From contig JAPYMA010000319.1 in NCBI GenBank assembly GCA_035041965.1, forward strand, positions 83,602 through 147,601: 64,000 nt of DNA, written 5' to 3'. Made by a program: the position numbers and the translations under genes. The notes under the pieces are model-generated. The model made no database searches. It was given only the letters and a program-made list of their open reading frames with translations, and was not told where the DNA came from. Positions 25,791-38,930 of the stretch are shown one piece after another. This DNA is from Anisakis pegreffii (taxonomy: Eukaryota > Nematoda > Chromadorea > Rhabditida > Anisakidae). Every line of letters starts with the position of its first letter. Position 1 is the first letter of the stretch.

Positions 25791-28700
25791 GTTCGTTCGT
25801 TGGTTTCTTTTATTCTTTCTTCATCCAAATTCACTGTTTCCCTTTTTTCGAGCGCTTTTTTTCAAATTTTCTAGGATTTTTCACAGGTTCCCTCATGAAA
25901 TTAGAAATAATCCACTCATAACTTTCCTCTCAGTTTCTATCTTGTTAGATCATATCCTCTCCATGATTTGATCATTGCACTTGCACATTCTTATGTCAGT
26001 TTCACATCATGTGATACTCACTCAAATATTGCTTGTCCGTACTTTTTGCTTGATGACGAAAATTTTTAGAAAATATCAAACCTCCAGACATTCGACGTTT
26101 GAAATTATAAGCGGATGCTGCGGTTGTCACTCAGAGCTGTCTTTATCCGTATTTCAAGTTGAAAGTTTTCAATTCTCGTTTGTCTTCCATTTGTTGTGTT
26201 TTGACATTCATTAATCACTCAATTGACGACAGACAACCACAAAAATTGTTTCGGCTCATAGCAGTGAACAAAACACTTTTGGATTGTTGGGTGCAATTTT
26301 AGGAATGAAACGGTAATGGTACATAGAGGCACTTGTGCTGTTTGCTAACAAATTTTGAGCAATTTCAATCAATCGTTCTTAGGGAATCAACTGTTTTTTT
26401 GAGGCTTTCGTTTCGGTTTACATCAATTTTAAGACTACGACAACGTTTTCGCTTAATCATTTATACGCCGCCTAGCTATTCGTTTTCCAATTGCTGCAGT
26501 AGCAATAGCAACAGCAGTGGTGACATTTACTTGATTTGCAACTCTCAGTTCACTTTATCATCTCTTCACATCTACAAATTCTTAGCATTCGTTTGGTTCA
26601 AATCAAGATATCTCTGAAATATCGTTGAAAATTCACTAGAAAAGCAAGAGAGATCAGTTTAGTTGATCAAAACATGAAATGATAAAGGCACCAAAAATCG
26701 AACTTATGAACAACTGGGCGATTTATCATCATAAGCATCAACAAATTTATAGCCGCTGTTATCGCCTCTTTGAGGTAAATGCAACGATTCACTTATTGTG
26801 GGGACCACTGCCTGCCCATTGGTCACCGTGGTTATCTTTTGGAATTCTTCTGAATGCATTTCAAGATTTACACTGGCTCTATTTGTTCATTCACTGATAA
26901 ATGCTTAGTGAGGATGAAGAAGTCAACACCATCACATTTCTATGTGGCTTTCGCTTAGCGCCCTCGATTCGATTCGACCAATTTTCATGTTTTTTGCATA
27001 TTCGATCTCTTTTTGCACCTAAGACACATCATCATAAAATTCATTATTTTTCCAGTATTGCAAAATCCTTTTTTTGTCGTCATTCTTCACCATTTTTCTC
27101 ACATCGTTAGATGTTTCCTTCCAAGTCATCTTCATGCACAAGGCAAGCGAACAACCTCTTCCCTAATACCACACACACACCAGCAGGCACTTCTTATCGA
27201 CGATTACAAATGGATTTACAACTCAGTCCGATGAACACATTGGAAAAATGTGATGCTGCTGATGATGTTGTGCTCGTCATCATCACATCGATTCATCCGT
27301 TCAGATGATATTTTTTCTCGTTATTCGAAAGAGACGAAAAACCAGTTCGTTACCATGATCAGAGGGGCATTATAACTATCTAGTGTATACAATTAGTTTT
27401 CGTGGATAATCATTATAAAATCAAGCATTTATGATTTTTTTGTTTAGCTGACTGTGAGCAAAAGCTAAGCTTCTCTTTTTTTCAAAAAGTCACTGAAACG
27501 AAATATGAATTTGAAAAGAAGAAAATCAGAAATGAAAGGAAGACTTTAAGAAAAACTACAACTCAGTTGTCTTTTGAAAATGTATTCAATCTTCATTCAG
27601 TCGTGTACTCAATCAATCTTGATTTGAATGTATTCAACAATAAATCAGCACTTCACCAAATCAATCTTACTACTATCAACTTCATCTTGTCTGATAATCC
27701 TTATTCTCTGACTGGCTATGTTTGAAACTGTCATTAAGCATTCACACTATTAACTGGCTCAGTTTCACGTAATTTTTTCCTCTTCAAGTGAGTCAAAATG
27801 AAATTTATAACTTTCCAACTGCAGTCAGCAATAATTTGCGATGATCGCAATGCTCAACGATTCATTCAACGCATCATCAAATATCAATTTGTTTCAATTA
27901 AGCAGCTAATGCATTCCAAGATGAATAATTCACTGACGACAATAAATTAGGCGAGGAGCACTTACCCTCTCGCAACTAATATCTAACAAATTTGCTTTGT
28001 ACAGCTCCGCATCTCGCATCAACTGAATCGGTTACATTCAATGGTGAATTTGGTGATCTCTTAATGAACTCTTCCTGCTCTTTAGTTGACCACTCAACAT
28101 GAATTATCAACACTTTATCAATCATTAATGATGCCATATTAATTATTGATGTATCTGCAGCAATGTCCTAGTTGTCATCGGTCAATCAACCTCTTGCATT
28201 AACTGATATCCGCATCATCTCAACTCGTCTTATGCAACAGAGATATCCTTAATCCTATAGTTAGACATGACAGTGCATAGATTTCATAGATCCATTTGCT
28301 TATGGACTTATGGATTTGCTTATAAAAGTATTACATTTGATGAGCAGTTAAACCGCTAGACAATTAGCATGTTTAGCATGATATCAAATAGATTTAAGAC
28401 TGGTAGGAAGGTGTTTAGAAATCGGATTTCAGTGTAGCCGGATACCGTACGTGGCCAAGACCGTATCAGGTCTGAAGTTTGAGTCAGAAGAAAGATACTT
28501 GGATCTTGATTGGCAGGAGTATATTTATGAATTTATCTTCTATCCGTCTATCTTATCCATCAATGAGGAGTGTTGTGTTAAGTGAAGTGCAACAAATTAG
28601 TTTTGGCATCCATCGTGGATTCTCGTCTCTTTCTGTAGATTTCATCCCATTTGAGCGTTGATTCAATTTTACGCTGAGGCAAACTTATGCGATGGTTTTG

Positions 28701-29655
28701 CTGGTATGCGTGATGGACGAATGGATGGCTGGATGAACATGAATGAACAAATTTATTTATGTTAGGAGTATAGATGTCTGTGTGTGTGCGTGTATGGGTT
28801 TGATAGCAGTTTCAGTTACATTAGCACCGGGATAATTCATTCAATTTATTTGCTGTGATTTTATTATATTCATTCTAGGCTTGGAACTAATGTGTTAGGT
28901 TATTTCTTAGTTAACGCATTGAATTCGATCTTCTTCGCAACTCTAAATCTAATAACAATGATTCAAAAACAAGGCAGAAATCCTCTGAAGTCAATTTTGT
29001 TAGACTGGTGAAATCTGAATCTGAAATTTTTTCGATCATTCATCAGTGAGCACATTATCAGTTGAATTATATTTATGCCTCACTTATTCACAGCTACCTA
29101 AGTTAATTGGTCAGAGCAATCAAAATCTTAATAAAGGCTATCATAACATGTACAGACACGGTTGGATGATTAGTTTCGGTAAGAAGAATAAAAGATTGAT
29201 ATTTAGTTAAATTGAGTCTTTGAAGTGTTCAACTAAATAAACATCTATAATTTGTTCACTGGACAGTGAAGTGCTAATTGAAAAAAGAAAAGCGATGTAA
29301 TCTCAATGTCATTTTTCATAGTTTTCGACGACGATAATTTTTTATTGAAAAGTCTATGATGAGAATTAAATGAGAACAAAATGAATTTTCACGGTCAAGA
29401 AGATTCACGTTCTCGACGCATTCATCCGAATACGGAATGATTGCTTAATTTCAAATAATCATTCAACCGTTTTAATTAACTGAATCAAATCGGACTGATA
29501 GAATAGATCAAGTGTTAACTTCGTCTAAATGATCATTATGAGATTTTACGGAGAGTTTGAAAAGAGTTTCATTGCTTGATTCAAGTCAACTTAATTGTAT
29601 TCAAGCTTGACACGCATCATTGATGGGGTCAGTGAAACGAATCCAAACTTATTAT

Positions 29656-29682
29656 AAAGGAAAGAAAAGGAAAGGAAAGGAA
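29656..29682. repeat. (AAAGG)n purine tract
   Basis: Tandem AAAGG units with one AAAGA-type interruption. Confidence 0.85.
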
Positions 29683-30785
29683 TCAAAGAATCATTATTAT
29701 ACAGGAATTTGAATCAAAATTTATCGTTGTTCATTGTTTAGAGATTTCTGATTGTACTAAACCAATGGTTATTGGGATCAAGAATTCAAGAACTATGAAA
29801 TATATTCAATTTCGAGGTCAGAGCAGTGGTTGAGCTGTCTTGCAACATTGCAATAGTTCCGTTTGTCTCATGTCTATCTTCATCTCCATCAGAATTGATC
29901 TCTTCCCAACGCCCCATGAATTAAGCTAATCCAGATGAATGCATCCAATAAGGAAACATAATTGAGAGCATTCATAAGCAATCTCGATTCAGTCATGTTC
30001 CTTCATTTACTCATAGCTTACACTCAAGATTATCACCGATTTGACATAGGTACACCTTTCATAATCATACTATCTTAAGAACACATCATTGTAAGTTATT
30101 GAACTCAAATGCAAACCCAATATGTTTTACCCAAATAAAAAAATCTCTTACATTCACAAAATATCATCTCGCCTAATTATATTTTCCAACCTCAGCACAT
30201 GTCTTACACCAATTCAACAAATTCATTCTCTATTTGGGTGGAAGAAGGAGCAGAATTTTTATAGTCTAAATAAAGTAACGAATGAAATGGGCGAAGTCTG
30301 TTACGCGTTTATTAGCTTATATTCAACACGACGAATCACCGTCATCATGCGATGATGCGTTCGTTCTGCTGGAATTTTTCTTGGATTCGCTCAATGCATA
30401 GCACTAGTTTGCTATCAACATCATATTATTCTGTTCTCCTCTCTTTTTTCTTTCGTCTACAAACATCGGATAGCAACAACCACCAACAACCACTGCGAAA
30501 TCATTCAACAACAAACTGATTATGCAAGAAATTCCGATGTTGGACTCGGCCTAAAAAGAAATTGCTAAATATAGCTAGAAAGGAGTTTTTGAGGGATGCT
30601 CATGCACTTTTCAAAGTTTTGGAATCGATCGATTGAATTCGATGAGCATGTGCTGATTTGTGCTGTGCTCTTCGTTAGAAAGTGGTAGATCAATGAGTGA
30701 ATCGATGATCATATGAAAACGAATGCGTTCAGTTAAATGAATGAAAAGAGTGCATGGAAATGATTGAGAGGAATCGTTTGTGAGC

Positions 30786-30931
30786 GTCGGAATGGAATGA
30801 GAAAATTTGTGAATAGTTTTGTCAAAGAATGAGAAATTTTACGAGATGGATGAAAAAGAATGAGAATTGATGAGAACTGCCGGAAAAGAATGAGAATTTG
30901 TTTGGGACGTCAGAAAAGAATGAGAATTTAT
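30786..30931. repeat. degenerate ~30-bp tandem repeat, GAAAAGAATGAGAATTT core
   Basis: About five copies of an AAGAATGAGAA core at spacings of 29-30 bp; the last two copies (about 30882 and 30911) are nearly identical over 20 bases. The same core appears inverted in the arms of the palindromic element at 38255-38700, so both belong to one dispersed family. Confidence 0.65.
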
Positions 30932-33900
30932 TTCCTTGGATTAATCAATCATTCCAACAATTACTTATGATTTAAAACAGCTTCTTCTTAAGACTTTCAT
31001 GATTCCTTCCCATCAGTATCACAAGTCAGTAACATCTTCAGTTGCCATCCAGTTACATGTCCACTTTTCAAGCGCTCGATGATATCATGTCAAGATATGA
31101 TTTTTATCAGCATTTCAGTGTCACTCCATCATCACTTGTACCTTATTTTTTAGTTGGGACATCTCCGTTTTTCATTGGTCAGATCAAACTTGCATATTCC
31201 TCTCTGTGGATGATTTTCAAGAGATAAGCTTGTTGAGCAAGTAAATTTGAACTAACTGATGTGTCATGAAAGGATGACAAAATGCCATAATGTTCAGTGT
31301 TCATGCATGATTTCTTTGACATTTGTCAAGCAACGAAACGATATGAATTACATTTGCAACCTCATTATGCTCTGTACGAAGCAAATGATTAGTGAAATAA
31401 TAAGTAGAGATCGGTATAGCACATTAGTTGTCAAGGTAACATAATTGAATAGTGGAGATGGAAAATAATTGTTAGCATTTTAATGCGAGTGATGAAATTT
31501 TGCTGCTTTGATTCGCTCCATTTGGATCGCGGTGCTATCACATATAATCCCATTGAATCACATCTAGATGAGAAAAGCAGATTTCCGCCGCCGATATGAA
31601 TTGCTCTCGGGAAATAACTAACACATTATTTGCACCACATCTCATTCAGATTCCATTGAATGTGCATTCATGTCATCATAATGGCTTAATCAAATAATTA
31701 ATAATTTATGAGCAATTCGATAACTTTATTAGTCATTTGTTAATGAAACTCCTCTATAGCAATCAAAATCTGTCACTATGGCATTCATTTGGATTACAAT
31801 ACATCCGTTCATAAACCCAATCAAGAGTCACTCAATCGAACGTTTTTAATTTAATGTGAAAATGACACAACAACAGAAATCAACCTCAAATATATATCGG
31901 ATTTCATCATTCAATACTCAGACTTGCCCTCAACACTGATAGCTATATTTCGTAGAAAAATTGATTACTCAGATAGATTTAGACCAAATTTCTATTGAAA
32001 ATAGTCATTTTTTGCAGAAAAAAATGCCGATTCAGATAAGATTATCTTCACGAATTTCTTAAACTGAACGTATGGAAGGAAATACACCAAGCTTTCCACT
32101 GTCATTATATTCTTAGAAGAGAGTTTCACTTGTCGAACCCAGTAAAATCTGAACATTGGCTTCCAGAAGGCTTCCCAGAAGTATTGCGAGTCCAATTTCG
32201 GCACGATTCTTTCCCATAACCTAACTGATTTATTGGTTAAAATGTTAGTTAAAATGCCACTCAAATTAGTTATCAATGCGGTTTGCATAGCTATGTATGA
32301 AAGCATAATATCATTTGGGGATGAACGATTTAACACGTGAAATCAATCGTATTGCTTAGGTTTTGTTTGAGGAACTGCTAAGTATCAGTTATTATGAAGG
32401 CAGAAGTGAATGAATGCTGCAGCATGCCACTAACAGCCAATCTCATAAGTGATCACAGAACAATGAGTGGTTTAATCTCTAATGAAAACAGATCATTGAG
32501 TGGGATGGGATAGCTGCTATTAACCGATGAATCATCAGCCATATCAGGATATGAGAGCAACGTATTTCTTAATATGGTGAGATTAGGGCAATTGCTGGAA
32601 ATCTGTTAGGGTGAACAGCTTTAGCATAATTTTCTAAAAGAGTACCTGGAATGTGTGCAAGGTGTGCATGGACCTGGTCTTAATTGAAGGATGAGGGTTA
32701 CACTGAATGAGGGGAACACTCATTAGAGAGGATATAGATGTATCTTGGTTGATTTTCTCAAAGTTGACAGTTGATCTGTCATTATCAATTATTTCTTTCG
32801 GCATGAATGCGATTGTTGATCTCTGATTTCCAATATGATCATTCAATCCAATGAGTTCCAATCTCACACATGACAGATTCCTATCGGATTCATTGAATAA
32901 CTGAACAATCACTAGAGATGTTCCGCAAATGAATGATTTGGATAAAGGCACAAACTGCTCGTAATTGCGATGATGAGGAATAATTGAGTTGACTTCGTGA
33001 GTCGTAACTAAAGAAGGAACGTTCCGTTCCGATCAATTCTTCAATTCACATAAGCCAATCTTATAATCCAGCAGCAACTATCATTAAGCATTCTAAGCGC
33101 TGTACTAACAACTTTCAATTGCACTCCCCAGTAAACACAACAATTGCTCTTACACTATCAAGGGCATATTGAAGTTCAATTTGCTGTCATTTCATGGCTC
33201 ATTAAGGAGAAGATTTTGACAAAACTCATCTTAATGTTCTGAGAACTTTCGGTTTAATGAAGTAAAACTTCTTTCAAAACAAAGCAGTCATTATTGAACA
33301 TTGCATTTTCGATGTTGTCATAAAGGATGCGTACTTTCAGCATCCAGGATAGCGTGCTACAGTTGCATGAGTCCTTATCTGGAGCATCAGTACATGTACA
33401 TATCACATCTTTACAGGCGACCACTTGGATTCTCTGAAAAATGTGATCAAGCCAAGTAAGTTCCCGTTGACCTTTTCAATTGATTTTTGGTTTTGGCTGG
33501 AGTGCGAGATATGGCATCGATCAGCTGCAGAATCAGTACTCATTAGCGTACTTCAATCTTTTTTGACTCGTTTTTTGAAAACAGTTGGCATTTGTAGCTG
33601 GGTAGATGCTGACTGCATGTGACAGCCAAGTTGGTTAGTTAGTCTTGAAGGTATGGATCCTTCCGAGTAAACGAACGAGCCTGATTTATTCTCGATTTTG
33701 TTACATCAGAATTCATCTATTCTAAGAATCAATTCAGAACCGTTGATTATGGGTCACTAAATAAACTGAAATACTGTGAATTAGTGTGAGGCTTCCCTGG
33801 TGAAAAACCTAGGCAAACATCCCGTTTGCAAACTGACTTGATGCTCCAGCTGTTTGTTGAAATGAATGATATCCTCAGTGTGAAAAGAAAACTAATTCAG

Positions 33901-36540
33901 AATTAAATTTTATTTTTTGATTTACATTATTTGCAATGCTTTCGCGATTTTTTAGCCTTCCAACTGTTTGCACAAATGATTTAATCAAAACTCTCAAGGG
34001 AATCTCAATCCTTTAATGGCTTCATCGCTGCCGCCCAGTCCCAACAGATGCACAACTTTCCAAAATAATCCAAATCCCACGCCGACTGAACTGCCAGCAA
34101 AATAGCAAACGAGTGAATGAGTAATCAATTGAGTAAATAAGAAATTCCACTGAACGGGGCAATATTTCGCATCAAAAAAGAAAACCAAGCTAAGAATTTT
34201 TCTCTGGAGCTCCCAAATTACTTGCCGATAGCATGTGAAAAATGATCTATTGAGCATTTTCGGAGAGCTGAAAGGACGAGCGATTCCATTGATGATAGTA
34301 TTGATAATCATGATTGTAATGAAGGGACACACTAAATTCAGTAAGCAATGCAGTCAAGCTTGTGAACATGACAATTTGCATATTCTATATTAATTTTCAT
34401 TAGAAATTTTCATTTATTCATAATTTGAAACATCACAAAATGCTTCCCAAATTCATTTGCCAACTTCTACTTCGGCTCAATCAAGTGAAAATGAAGCGCG
34501 ACTATTCGAAAAAAAACGGATTTTGTGATGGATCTTTCCGATAAATTCCTCCTGCATTTGACATATTCCACAAATTTATTACAAGTTGTTCCATCAGAAA
34601 CCGGCTGAAAATTCACTTAACTCATCAAAATTTTTCTGTACTTTCGCGCTTTGATTAATTCTCAAATTGACTTTCTTCAACCGTTAAAATGTATATCATC
34701 TGATCGCATTTTCAAATGTATTTTTCATTCCATCAACTAATTTGCTGAGGATTCTATGTGTATTCGAAGCAAATTTCAGTTTTGATTCAAATTACGTGAA
34801 GTGGAAAAACTGCACTGATATGTGCATCACAGTACGCATGAACGATCGTCTTGGAGGTTTGTTTGTGCATCTGATTCCTTTATTCATTGATTAATCAACG
34901 ATTCTTCTGAACTGAACACTAATAATCATATATTTGTCTTGTGATCAGATCTGCTCAGCAGAGTTTGATAGAAATGATAACATTACGGCAAATACACTGC
35001 CTCAACTGTTGCCAGGGAAGGGAGAAGGATTCCTCAAAATGAGCAAAAAACTAACAAATTATACAACTTAGGTTTCAGTTCCCCTCACCAATACCTTTTC
35101 GTTCATTTGCTGATGTTAATATGAATGATGAAACGTCTCACAATCAGCTATCTTACCAAATATCTTCTCAAACACTGCATAATGATTGTATGTATCAGCA
35201 ATAGAGGTCTTATTGCTGTAAACATTGTGCGTGCGTTTGCAGTATAACTTGCTAGACATGGCACACATGAATGTGAACTATAAAGGAGTTATGCATGTAT
35301 ATATGTACATATAACATGTGCGAACAACTCTAATGGAACTCGTCATATACCCATGGGAAATAATCAAAATCAGCTAACAATAAGCTTGAATGATTTGGGT
35401 GAGTAGAGGAGAAGAACACTTATTTACGTCAGTCATACACACACACATCTACGTAAATGCATTTCCTCAGGAATCCATCTAAAAAGATTGACCAGCACTG
35501 AATCAGGCGGATAAATTGAACGCAAATTGCCGCATCCATCTATTTTTATACTGACGAGTGCAAAATAACGAATGATAAGCGTTAAGCAGTAGCAATAAGC
35601 GAAGAAATGAGGAGGATAACGAGGTCAAGTCGATCAAATTCCATTGGAGAGATGATCAAGAACAACAGAAAATGTAACTGAAACTTCTATCAACCTAACT
35701 GATGAAAATGCTGGTGATGACAGTTTAGATGAATTTGGATTAATTCAGCTAGCGTTTCTGTGATGTGCTTGAACTCATTACGCTTTCTTTCTGCATCTAC
35801 GCTTGAATCCTACGGTTCCTACCTTCCTAAACATCAAGAATCCTTTTGAGTCCTTTTGTAGATGTCTCGTCTAGATAGAAACTCAAAAGAAGCCCAGGAA
35901 GAGCAAAATTCTGCCTTAATTGTTTTGAGATATCCTTAGCGGTTTAAAATGCGGTGAATCTGTCATACTATATGCCAAACATCAATAATTTTTAATCAGT
36001 AAGAAGTAGCCATCAAATTCACCTATTTGTTTCAATAACGTGTGGTAACATGAGAAGCAAGGTTACCTGTTGAAGTGTTGTAATGACGGTAAGCAATTTC
36101 GAGGAGTGTATTTTGATGGCATTTGATACGTGAGTGAGAGATCATATTTGATATTCATTTAACTAATTGTTTCTTTTCTCATCGCCTTTCTAGTCTGAAT
36201 CGTCAAGGTGATAACATAACACAGGTCCATTAGAGTTGATTGCAATGTGATATTTAAGAGCGAATGTTATTAACGGAATATTATAGGGAACGTTTTTAAG
36301 GATTCATGATATTCTAAAGGATATTCTATTTTCTATTTTTAGAAATGAAATTGTCTTGATTAGTCTGAGCCTGAACGCGTTATATGAATTTCCGATGCAT
36401 GCCACTGCACACTTCATTTGAGTACTATCAATAACTTCAAAAGATTAAGAGATCATTGTCTACTTGCACCAGTTTCGATATTTATCCGCAATTAACCTCC
36501 CATAAACATATATAGTGCTAGGGCGTTAATTGATATAAAC

Positions 36541-36710
36541 CACTGGTCCGCATAGGAGGGAACTTACCCAATTTTCGGTAATTTGGTGGTGTCACGGGAG
36601 GGGGAGGCAATGGAGGAGATCGGGAAATCAGTTCTGACAGGGGTTGGGGTAATAACGGCCTCCCAGACCATCGAATAGAGTAATGGAGCACCCGAGGTTG
36701 GGAACCGCTG
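36541..36710 (+). mobile_element. hAT-like non-autonomous element (MITE), full-length 170 bp
   Basis: The right end, read inverted, is CAGCGGTTCCCAACCTCGGG, the CAGnGGTTCyCAA-type terminus common in hAT transposons; the left end CACTGGTCCGCATAGG is a diverged version. The left half aligns with 38148-38250 and the right half with 38860-38930, so this is a dispersed family. It is GC-richer than its surroundings and has no coding capacity. I saw no clear 8-bp target duplication. Confidence 0.65.
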
Positions 36711-38147
36711 CTGCGTATTGACAACTGATATGATAAGGTGATAAGTGTAATTGAAAGAATCGAAAGTGCTCAACGCTTCCATCATTTCTGTCACTTTAGT
36801 TCGATGAAATTCTTCGGCAATTGACATGAACAAGTGAGCGATTTTAGCATCAGCATTGAGGATTACATGTAAATCCCAGATCCCATGACAATAGAGTGAT
36901 GGAAAAAATTGAGAGGACGTGCAAAAACGAACGAACCTAAGCATACGGATGAAAGTGATGAGTTTCGATCAAATTGGCCTTTCCATGGGGAATGCTTTCA
37001 CTCTAAAAACTTGAAAATGGCTATTTAAATCGCATATCTTTCAGAGTGTATGTGCTAAACTTCTGCGTGAAATCAGTTATCTCTTTCGGAAATTCAACGA
37101 AGTCTTCTGAACACTTTTATGAAATACTTTTTCCAATTTTCTCCATTTGCGTTGTAATTTCAAAAGTGATATAACTGAGCTTAATCCGATATAACAGTGA
37201 ACGTAAACGAGGGCAATTCGATTCGCCAACACTATTTGAGTAAACTGTATGATAGAGAACAACTTCCACATCAGTCAGTGAACGACGGAATGATGATTAG
37301 TGCTAGAAATTATTCTGGGAGGTGTTCAGAAGAAGAAGTTTGCAATCGTCGTTCGATTCTCAACCTCACACTTCGTTTGGTGGCACATCAGAGCCCAATT
37401 TCCTTGAAGTCTCAGTGGACTGAACTGACATCATAGCCAACAATCCATCATGCATCAGAGAAAATATGCTGACAGCGAACATTCAAAGGTGTCAAAACAG
37501 CTCAGAAATCCCGATTAATCTCAAAGTAAGATAGAAATTCAGGGAATAAGTCAGCGTAATTGCAAGCTCATCAAAATGATAGTTAGAGGGTCAAAACAAC
37601 AGACAGCAGAACTTAGGCAAGCTTATGAGAAATTTGTGTATTCGCTTTCTTGTTTGTTTGGTTTTTAGCATGAAAATATTTTGATTTCAGGTCGACGGCG
37701 TCAAGGCTACTTACGAGGTTGTATGTCCGATATTTTGCATTACAATCAAACGATCGCACATCTCAGTAATTCAAATTTTTGTGCAGTTGTACGAATGCGC
37801 GATCTATTCGTCTCTACCGAAAGGTTAAATTCTTCAATTTATTCCACAAAACCTCTTGCCTTTGTCCAAATCTCCTTGTAAACTAATAATCACTGATTTT
37901 GGTCGTTTCGCAAATAGTCCATTGCAGCCTAACTCTATGAAATTGGGGAACTGAATGTTTCTGCAAAAGAATTTGCGAATGAATCTCAATTTAATTTAGC
38001 TAGATCTCGAAATTTATCCAGCTTATTCGAAACTAAAATCTAAAATGCGGATTGCATTTCAAGGGAAAAAATGCAAATTCTTTTAAAATAATTTGAAAAC
38101 AGTGAGTGCAAATTCTTTGAACTGTGGAGATGATTGTCCTCCTACGG

Positions 38148-38250
38148 CAGTGGTTCTCATAGGGGTGAAAATACCCATAATGAGTAAGTTGGAGGTGTCA
38201 AGGGGTAATGGAGAGGTCGGGAAATTAGAATTCCGTGTATTTTCTGACAG
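38148..38250 (+). mobile_element. left half of hAT-like MITE
   Basis: Begins CAGTGGTTCTCATAGGGGTG and aligns with the left part of the 36541 copy through shared words (CATAGG.G, TACCCA, GGTGTCA, GGTCGGGAAAT, TCTGACAG). It stops abruptly at TCTGACAG, where palindromic sequence begins. Confidence 0.65.
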
Positions 38251-38254
38251 TCGT

Positions 38255-38700
38255 TAGCTCGTAAGGATCTAATAGGGTTTTCATTCGTTTTAACAGGGTT
38301 CTCATTCTTTTCCGAGCTGTTCCAATCGCTCTCATAGCTTTTATCACCAAAAGTGTTCTCTTCTGCTAATTTCTCATTCATTTCATTCAACAATTAAAGT
38401 CAAATTCTCATTCTATCAAATACACTGTATAAGTGATTATTTGACTGTCGAATGTTGATGAGCAATTCAATTTGATTGCTGTATTGCTGGTCTCGACTGT
38501 CAACACTCGTCAACGTGTTCAGTAAACAGTATGTGTTATGGAATGAGAAGTTGATTCGAACTGTGAAGTGAAATGAGACGAAACGATTGATAAAAACTCA
38601 TGAAGAGAACGGTATTCGCATGTAATAGCTATGAGAGTGACTACAACACGTCTGAAAAGAATGAGAATCCATGCAAAACACTGAAATGAACATGTCATAG
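38255..38700. mobile_element. palindromic (fold-back) element between two hAT-MITE halves
   Basis: TTCTCATTCTTTTC near 38300 and CTCTCATAGCT near 38329 reappear in inverted form, in the same order and spacing, near 38650 and 38625. Similarity extends more loosely in both directions (GTTCTCTTC and TTCTCATT words), giving arms of roughly 100 bp or more. No transposase frame is present; it resembles a MITE or fold-back element. Confidence 0.5.
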
Positions 38701-38859
38701 ACAATAGCTTTTCATGCAATTACAATCAATTGCAATACTGACAACAACAACGGTCTAAGAGAAGGTTCAGCATTAGCACGTACATTACCATCATGGACGT
38801 GCTAATAAGATTGAACGTAACGGTCATCTGAACATAACATTTGCGATTTTCATATTTAT

Positions 38860-38930
38860 TAGGGGGGGGGGGATGGCGGCCTACCAGATCATCAAAAAGG
38901 GTAATGGAGCACCCGAACTTGAGACCCATG
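38860..38930 (+). mobile_element. right half of hAT-like MITE
   Basis: After a run of eleven G, CGGCCTACCAGATCATC...GTAATGGAGCACCCGA matches the right part of the 36541 copy at about 80% identity over some 45 bases. The terminal CAGCGGTTCCC has decayed. Same orientation as the left half at 38148. Confidence 0.6.

Larger units (their letters stand above)
27311..36540. other. gene-poor AT-rich stretch with isolated splice-bounded segments
   Basis: No recognisable protein family. Two short segments with good splice sites on both sides (27966-28022 minus; 33417-33455 plus) are discussed as findings. The rest holds simple repeats and the 30-bp tandem array. Confidence 0.45.

Noticed and set aside
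24049..26300. Exons A/B as the N terminus of an innexin, with DCWVQ near 26281 as part of the first extracellular loop
   Set aside because: The VDD match needs a gap, the expected DRLN and YVG.PI motifs are absent, and DCWVQ is followed at once by a stop.
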